A stretch of 10,257 nucleotides of DNA from CALRGE01 sp964360635 (lineage in GTDB: Bacteria; Patescibacteriota; Gracilibacteria; UBA1369; 2-02-FULL-48-14). A model generated the notes under the pieces. The model saw only the letters and a program-made list of their open reading frames with translations. It was not told where the DNA came from and ran no database searches. A program made the translations under genes and the position numbers. Positions 6,347-10,257 of this stretch are shown here, in pieces. The stretch is from positions 1 to 10,257 of the forward strand of contig CAYHXO010000025.1 in assembly GCA_964360635.1 (NCBI GenBank), read 5' to 3'. Position 1 is the stretch's first letter, and the number at the start of each line of letters is the position of its first letter.

Positions 6347-6362
6347 AATTCAAGAGCCGTAC

Positions 6363-6391
6363 TTGTCCTCCTCTCACATTTCCTGTATTTT
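6363..6391 (+). promoter_or_regulatory. Possible promoter of the DUF21/CBS gene
   Basis: TTGTCC (6363-6368), 17-bp spacer, TATTTT (6386-6391). It starts 16 nt after the IS30 transposase stop. The distance to the annotated TTG (6443) is 51 nt, unlike other genes here, but 24 nt to an in-frame CTG at 6416. Confidence 0.4.
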
Positions 6392-6442
6392 TCTCTCGAT
6401 TTAAAAAAGATCTTTCTGTTTGGACTCGGACTCATTCTCGCG

Positions 6443-7654
6443 TTGATTGTAGTAATTGTTTTGTCGTCTGCCGCGGAGTCGGCGCTGATTTCAATTTCAC
6501 CGGCAAAAGTTAGAAGCCTTCATGAGGCAGAAAAACCGGGTTCACATTACCTTAAAAAGCTAAAAGACAAACAAGACCAAACCTTAATAGTAATTCTCGT
6601 TTGTAATACTTTCACGAACGTTCTGCTATCCGTTTACAGTACAATTTTTTTCGAAAATCTTTTGGGAGATGCAGTACTAGGAATTGTAGCCGGAGTGCTT
6701 ACTTTTGTACTGTTACTTTTCGGCGAAGTGTTACCGAAATCTTATTCAACAAGTCATGCCGCAACAGTTGGACTATCCTTGTCTGCACCGATTTATTTTA
6801 TTGGGATTCTGATCACTCCGGTAATCTGGATTTTCGAAATATTCGTCAAAATTTTCTTCAAAATCTTTAAGATAAAAAAACAAAATTTGGTTTCTGATGA
6901 AGAATTAATTGCAATGATTTCGATCGGTCAAGAAGAGGGCTCGCTCCAAGAAAATGAAAAAGAAATTATAGAAAATGTACTCGAGTTTAATGATATTCAA
7001 GTTAAAGAAATTATGACGCCGCGAATCAACATTGATGCCCTGCCAGAAGATTATAATCTTGCTGAAGCGACAGAATTTATGCTGAATCACAGTCACACTC
7101 GCGTTCCGGTTTACCGAGACACAATAGATAACATTGTGGGCATCGTGACTTACAAAGAATTGCTAGCAGAATTTCACGGCGAATTTGATCCTCATACTTC
7201 GCTCCGCCAGTTAGAACTGAGACCTGCCCTAAAAATTTCAACAGCAATGCACGTGCATTCACTTTTCAAACTTTTCAATAAAAAACAAACTCAAATGGCC
7301 ATTGTTTTTGACGACAATGCAAAGATGGCAGGAATCGTGACAATGGAAGATTTGATTGAAGAAATCGTCGGTGAGATTGTTGACGAAAGTGATTTGCCGG
7401 AAGAAGAAATTCGCAAAATATCGGATACAGAATATGAAGTCAGCGGAAGAATTCATTTAGATCAACTCGCAGATCTGACAGGTATAGAGCTTGAGTATCC
7501 GGAATATAAAACTCTCGGATTTCTTACTTTTGAGAAACTTGGAAAGCACCCAATGAAAAACCAAAAATTCTATATTGAAGACTGGGAATTTACATTAAAA
7601 CAGCTCTACAAAAATACCATCCTTAAAATTCACATCAAGAAATCTCAGGGCTGA
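6443..7654 (+). CDS. DUF21/CBS/CorC-type membrane protein (CNNM/HlyC-CorC family)
   Basis: Family members are membrane proteins linked to Mg2+ homeostasis; transport has been shown for some, and the old 'hemolysin' label is misleading. Counted from the TTG (403 aa): DUF21 membrane domain about 1-170, with SSAAESALISISPAKVR, CNTFTN and FGEVLPKS as signature blocks. Two CBS domains follow at about 190-245 (MTPRINIDAL...VPVY...IVGIVTYKEL) and 258-312 (MAIVFDD...GIVTMEDLIEEIVGEI). The CorC/HlyC transporter-associated domain is at about 325-400. Oddity: no ATG or GTG exists in frame after the TAG at 6344. Starting at TTG 6443 cuts the first helix to about eight hydrophobic residues, while the frame extends upstream through FLFGLGLILALIVVIVL, a full helix. 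CTG at 6416 is a candidate start (412 aa). The last 10 nt overlap the convergent L,D-transpeptidase gene. Confidence 0.92.
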   Translation: MIVVIVLSSAAESALISISPAKVRSLHEAEKPGSHYLKKLKDKQDQTLIVILVCNTFTNVLLSVYSTIFFENLLGDAVLGIVAGVLTFVLLLFGEVLPKSYSTSHAATVGLSLSAPIYFIGILITPVIWIFEIFVKIFFKIFKIKKQNLVSDEELIAMISIGQEEGSLQENEKEIIENVLEFNDIQVKEIMTPRINIDALPEDYNLAEATEFMLNHSHTRVPVYRDTIDNIVGIVTYKELLAEFHGEFDPHTSLRQLELRPALKISTAMHVHSLFKLFNKKQTQMAIVFDDNAKMAGIVTMEDLIEEIVGEIVDESDLPEEEIRKISDTEYEVSGRIHLDQLADLTGIELEYPEYKTLGFLTFEKLGKHPMKNQKFYIEDWEFTLKQLYKNTILKIHIKKSQG

Positions 7655-8769
7655 ATAATCACAGGCGTTCCAATATCTGCAAATGCGTACATTATTGTCG
7701 CATCTTCTGGCAACGAACGAATACAACCATGACTTACAGGTTTTCCAATATGATCGCGTGCTTCATTCCAGAATGTTCCACCGTCAGTAGCCAAATATGG
7801 CAAGGCGTGAATTCCGTAGCCGTCTTTTCTCCACATCATGAAGTAAGGCATTCTATAATGTGGCCAAGCGCCACCAATACGAAGTTCCTGCTTTGAAATA
7901 ATAGGGAAAGTTCCTGTCGGAGTCGGAGTCGCGTATGCACCGCTTGAGATCAAGAATCTCCAAATTGTAATATCTCCCATTTTTACACTCATTGATTGAT
8001 CTGAAAGGTCTATATTCAAACTCTTCTGTTTGCCCACCAAGTCACTGGCCGCGATTGTTATCGGATCTTTGACAAATGACATATTCTTCACCATTTCTTC
8101 ACTTGGACTTCCAACTGTAATGTCCACTGCGAACGGAGCACCAATCCAACTTATATTTTCAACGACCGGCTGAAAATATTCTTTATAGATATTGTCTCCT
8201 TCAGGAGCAATGCTCTGAAAAATTACTGTAAAATCTTGTTCGGGATCTACATACTCATTAGACATTTTGATTCTGTTTGAACTTGTCCAACCACTCATTG
8301 CAACTGAACTTAAACCAAAAATACTCGCACGATCTGTTGCCATTTGAGTTCCAACGTTGAAAACAGGAACATTTTCACATTCGCTCTTGCTTGAGAAAAG
8401 TCTTGTGTTACCTGTGTTTTTAAAAGTCATTGTACCCATGAAAACCTGTCCTGCTTGAATATTTTCATCAACTTCGGCAGAAATCATTTCTACCGAATAA
8501 GTTGGAGCTTCTGGCAAAGTATAATCACAATATGACCATTGGCCGATTTTTCCTATATAAGAATCGTCACTTTCACTCAATGCTGCAGTCGCATCTGACA
8601 GATAAACTTTTGGTTCAATCCTTACTGCATGTTTTAAAAGAATTCCACTGACAGCCTGTATGTTCGCACCAAAAAGCGACACTTGCATATGTTGACCGTC
8701 CACAACACCCATCGATGAGATGATTGTTAACGCTACAAATATTGCTGTAATAATCGGTCTCTTTGACAT
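7645..8769 (-). CDS. Secreted L,D-transpeptidase (YkuD domain) with Ig-like domain
   Basis: 374 residues from ATG 8769. Residues 1-26 form a signal peptide or N-terminal anchor (KRP, then a hydrophobic core). Residues about 70-235 look like an Ig-like beta domain (VFMGTMTFKNTGNTRLFS ... PFAVDITVG). The C-terminal YkuD catalytic domain is about 249-374, with GIHALP (H321) and the active-site motif SHGCIR (H347, C349). YkuD enzymes cross-link peptidoglycan stems (3-3 links) or attach proteins to them, outside the membrane, with the cysteine as nucleophile. Start choice: an upstream in-frame TTG at 8793 lies in the -10 box of the promoter at 8793-8821, so it cannot be the start. The 3' end overlaps the DUF21/CBS gene by 10 nt. 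It is divergent from the sigma-like gene. Confidence 0.93.
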   Translation of the reverse strand: MSKRPIITAIFVALTIISSMGVVDGQHMQVSLFGANIQAVSGILLKHAVRIEPKVYLSDATAALSESDDSYIGKIGQWSYCDYTLPEAPTYSVEMISAEVDENIQAGQVFMGTMTFKNTGNTRLFSSKSECENVPVFNVGTQMATDRASIFGLSSVAMSGWTSSNRIKMSNEYVDPEQDFTVIFQSIAPEGDNIYKEYFQPVVENISWIGAPFAVDITVGSPSEEMVKNMSFVKDPITIAASDLVGKQKSLNIDLSDQSMSVKMGDITIWRFLISSGAYATPTPTGTFPIISKQELRIGGAWPHYRMPYFMMWRKDGYGIHALPYLATDGGTFWNEARDHIGKPVSHGCIRSLPEDATIMYAFADIGTPVIIQP

Positions 8770-8792
8770 TTTGTTTTTGTTTTTATCAAGCA

Positions 8793-8821
8793 ATTATAAC
8801 AAATAACGGATAGTAAGTCAA
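8793..8821 (-). promoter_or_regulatory. Promoter of the L,D-transpeptidase gene
   Basis: On the minus strand: TTGACT (8816-8821), 17-bp spacer, consensus TATAAT (8793-8798) with an extended TG one base upstream. It is followed by 23 nt to ATG 8769; the predicted leader of about 17 nt is A-rich (ATAAAAACAAAAACAAA) and lacks a Shine-Dalgarno. This is the strongest promoter in the window and decides the start of the gene. Confidence 0.8.
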
Positions 8822-8862
8822 AACATAATGTGCTTAAATTGCATCTTAATCAATAGCCATTT

Positions 8863-9732
8863 ATGCCAGCCAACGAGAAAAAATATTTAGATGATCAAGA
8901 GGCAATTGCCTTAGCAAAACTGGTTCAGATAGAAAATTCATCTGAAGCGCTTGAACGACTTTGTGAGAATTACAGAGATTATATTTTTGGCATTGTTGGT
9001 AAAAATTTAAGACCGGGTATGCAAAAAGATGATCTTTTGCAGGAGGGGCGGCTTGGAATAATTGAAGCTGCCAACACTTTTGATGGAAGCAGGGGTATAA
9101 AATTTTTGACTTACGCAATGTCGAAAGTAAGAAGAAAAATCATAAACGCCGTTAGCAATAGACACACTGTAACCTTGCCAAGAAGAGATGGATATTCGAA
9201 TGCAAAATTTGAGGTACCAGGCGAAAATCTATCCTTCATTGAGCAAGAAGAATCAGATGGCACGAATGAGGATGCTGAAATGCCTTTCAGCGTTTTAACT
9301 CAAGATGAAGCAAAAGTAATTAAGATGATTTTTTACGAGGATATGAAAACGACGGAAGTCGCCGCAGTAATGGGGATACATTGGCAACGTGCCCATAAAA
9401 TACAGCTTAATGCCATCATAAAAATGCGAGCTAGAATGCTTGGGCTTAGCCCAGAACCTGAACAGTATGACGAAAATATTGAAGTAAGCAACGAGCGTTG
9501 GTCGGACATTCTTTTTGATATTTTTGATCAAATTTTCTCTAAATACAAGGTTCTAAAAATTAAATATTCAATCACACCTGATGAAAGAAAAATTATTGAA
9601 ACCTTTCACGTGCGGGGAAACATGAGGACGGCAAACACAAATCAACTACGTTCGCAAAAAGACGCTATTGTTAAGAAGATGGGGCAAACGGTCATTGAAT
9701 TGTCACATCGTAAAACTAAAAAAACGAATTAG
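8863..9732 (+). CDS. Sigma-70-family-like factor with unusual C-terminal extension
   Basis: 289 residues. Region 2 is clear at about 28-98: KDDLLQEGRLGIIEAANTFD followed by SRGIKFLTYAMSKVRRKI matches the core-binding and -10-recognition helices of sigma-70 proteins (LxQEGxxGLxxAxxxFDxxRGxxFxTYAxxxIRxxI). TVTLPRRDG (102-110) resembles the start of region 3. Region 4-like helices lie at about 145-192 (LTQDEAKVIKMIFYEDMKTTEVAAVMGIHWQRAHKI...), with a helix-turn-helix TTEVAAVMGIHWQRAHK. Residues 193-289 are an extra domain not usual for sigma factors, acidic and then basic, with TPDERKIIETFHVRG and a lysine-rich end. It may be an alternative sigma factor or a phage/plasmid-type relative. Only a weak extended -10 (TGCTTAAAT, 8831-8839) precedes the ATG. 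It is followed by a terminator at 9744-9763. Confidence 0.82.
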   Translation: MPANEKKYLDDQEAIALAKLVQIENSSEALERLCENYRDYIFGIVGKNLRPGMQKDDLLQEGRLGIIEAANTFDGSRGIKFLTYAMSKVRRKIINAVSNRHTVTLPRRDGYSNAKFEVPGENLSFIEQEESDGTNEDAEMPFSVLTQDEAKVIKMIFYEDMKTTEVAAVMGIHWQRAHKIQLNAIIKMRARMLGLSPEPEQYDENIEVSNERWSDILFDIFDQIFSKYKVLKIKYSITPDERKIIETFHVRGNMRTANTNQLRSQKDAIVKKMGQTVIELSHRKTKKTN

Positions 9733-9743
9733 AATTTAGAGGT

Positions 9744-9763
9744 CTACTTCTCAAGTAGCTTTT
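9744..9763 (+). terminator. Intrinsic terminator of the sigma-like gene, inside the nrdR 3' end
   Basis: CTACTT (9744-9749), loop CTC, AAGTAG (9753-9758), then CTTTT. Perfect 6-bp stem, 11 nt after the sigma-like stop. On the other strand the same bases encode the last codons and the TAG stop of nrdR. Same architecture as the terminator at 50-69. Confidence 0.6.
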
Positions 9764-10193
9764 GCAACTCTTCCTTGAAACTTTCCACATCTTTGAACTG
9801 GCGATAAACGCTCGCAAATCTAATGTACGCAACCTCATCTAGAACTTTTAGGGAATGCATAACGTCGCGGCCAATAATTTCCCCGGCCACTTCTTTCCCT
9901 ACTCCGCTCCAAACTTCTTCCAATTTGCTCAAAATTTCATCAACTTGTTTTTGTGAAACCGGGCGTTTTTCACATGCCCGCCAAATTCCACGTTCAACTT
10001 TGCTACGGTCATATGTTTCACGTGAGCCATCTTTTTTAACTACAACAAAATTTGTAGTTTCCATCGTTTCAAAAGTCGTGAAGCGGAAATTACATTTTTC
10101 ACATTCGCGCCGTCGTCTTATTGAACGACCGTCTGCTGACTCTCTCGAATCAACAACGCGTGTATCGTCATGTTTACATTTTGAACAAATCAT
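9744..10193 (-). CDS. nrdR: Transcriptional repressor NrdR
   Basis: 149 residues, full family length. NrdR represses ribonucleotide reductase genes when dATP/ATP occupy its ATP-cone. The N-terminal zinc ribbon has C3-x2-C6 and C31-x2-C34 with the family signature VVDSRESADGRSIRRRRECE. The ATP-cone spans about 48-138, with KKDGSRETYDRSKVERGI and the end VAYIRFASVYRQFKDVESF, both canonical. All zinc ligands are present. ATG 10193 fits the family start exactly (MxCxxC). A promoter lies at 10217-10245 and there is no Shine-Dalgarno. No ribonucleotide reductase gene and no convincing NrdR box is in this window, so its targets lie elsewhere. Convergent with the sigma-like gene (11-nt gap). Confidence 0.96.
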   Translation of the reverse strand: MICSKCKHDDTRVVDSRESADGRSIRRRRECEKCNFRFTTFETMETTNFVVVKKDGSRETYDRSKVERGIWRACEKRPVSQKQVDEILSKLEEVWSGVGKEVAGEIIGRDVMHSLKVLDEVAYIRFASVYRQFKDVESFKEELQKLLEK

Positions 10194-10201
10194 TCTAATC
10201 T
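10173..10201 (+). promoter_or_regulatory. Promoter of the gene starting at 10226
   Basis: TTTACA (10173-10178), 17-bp spacer, TAATCT (10196-10201), then 24 nt to ATG 10226. The -35 box lies within the first codons of nrdR on the other strand. Confidence 0.45.
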
Positions 10202-10216
10202 AAAGGGGACACACCA

Positions 10217-10245
10217 ATAATAAAGATGTTCGAAAATTTAAGCAA
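10217..10245 (-). promoter_or_regulatory. Promoter of nrdR
   Basis: On the minus strand: TTGCTT (10240-10245), 17-bp spacer, TATTAT (10217-10222), then 23 nt to ATG 10193, the same distance as at the L,D-transpeptidase gene. The -35 box lies inside the coding start of the divergent gene at 10226. Confidence 0.55.
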
Positions 10246-10257
10246 TGACCAGCTTCG
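10226..10257 (+). CDS. 5' end of a gene cut by the window edge
   Basis: ATG at 10226 followed by ten open codons (MFENLSNDQL and one partial codon). The promoter at 10173-10201 ends 24 nt before it. MFENLS is also how the signal recognition particle protein Ffh commonly begins, but the following residues (NDQL) do not continue the Ffh pattern well, so I leave it unassigned. Confidence 0.45.
   Translation, partial: MFENLSNDQL

Noticed and set aside
8770..8793. L,D-transpeptidase starting at the in-frame TTG at 8793.
   Set aside because: That TTG overlaps the TATAAT box and would lie upstream of the predicted transcription start; ATG 8769 gives a proper signal peptide.
1..10257. Possible recoding of TGA as glycine, as in some related candidate phyla.
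   Set aside because: TGA ends both the DUF21/CBS and the L,D-transpeptidase genes exactly where the families end, and no gene needs read-through of an internal TGA.

Overview
The window (about 40% G+C or a little less, standard code with TAA, TAG and TGA all used as stops) looks like a small-genome bacterium, most likely a member of the Candidate Phyla Radiation (Patescibacteria). Peregrinibacteria or a relative is my guess; Gracilibacteria/Absconditabacteria are disfavoured because TGA is a stop here. The grounds are indirect: compact layout with overlapping convergent genes, many small unrecognised proteins, start sites without Shine-Dalgarno sequences, an Ig-like/YkuD L,D-transpeptidase and CCA-encoding tRNAs. 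I cannot confirm the lineage from the sequence alone.

Layout. 1-1182: the 3' half of a serine tRNA (+) with its terminator, a five-helix membrane protein of unknown function (-), and a complete tRNA-Ser(GCU) (-) that probably shares a transcript with it. 1283-3868: a block of small proteins, namely a secreted DUF3761-like peptide (+), three unknown genes on the minus strand, and one unknown gene on the plus strand. 3834-6051: argS (-) directly behind an AbrB-type antitoxin/RelE-type toxin pair (-) with an inverted-repeat operator in its promoter. 6085-6346: a decayed IS30-family transposase tail. 6443-7654: a DUF21/CBS/CorC-family membrane protein (+) whose normal start codon appears to be missing. 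7645-8769: secreted L,D-transpeptidase (-). 8863-9732: sigma-70-like factor (+). 9744-10193: nrdR (-). 10226-end: first codons of another gene (+).

Regulation. The clearest non-coding signal is a uniform promoter layout. A TTGxxx-like -35 box, exactly 17 bp, a TAnnnT-like -10 box and then 20-25 nt to the start codon recur upstream of most genes, implying leaders of roughly 13-18 nt without a Shine-Dalgarno sequence. Terminators at the first tRNA and behind the sigma-like gene share one design (6-bp stem, 3-nt loop, CTTTT).

Functional links. The housekeeping parts are translation (two tRNA-Ser, argS), ribonucleotide reductase control (nrdR), cell-wall cross-linking (L,D-transpeptidase) and transcription (sigma-like factor). 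The accessory parts are the toxin-antitoxin pair, the IS30 scar and the unknown small genes. I see no CRISPR array, prophage, secretion system or clearly new defence system.
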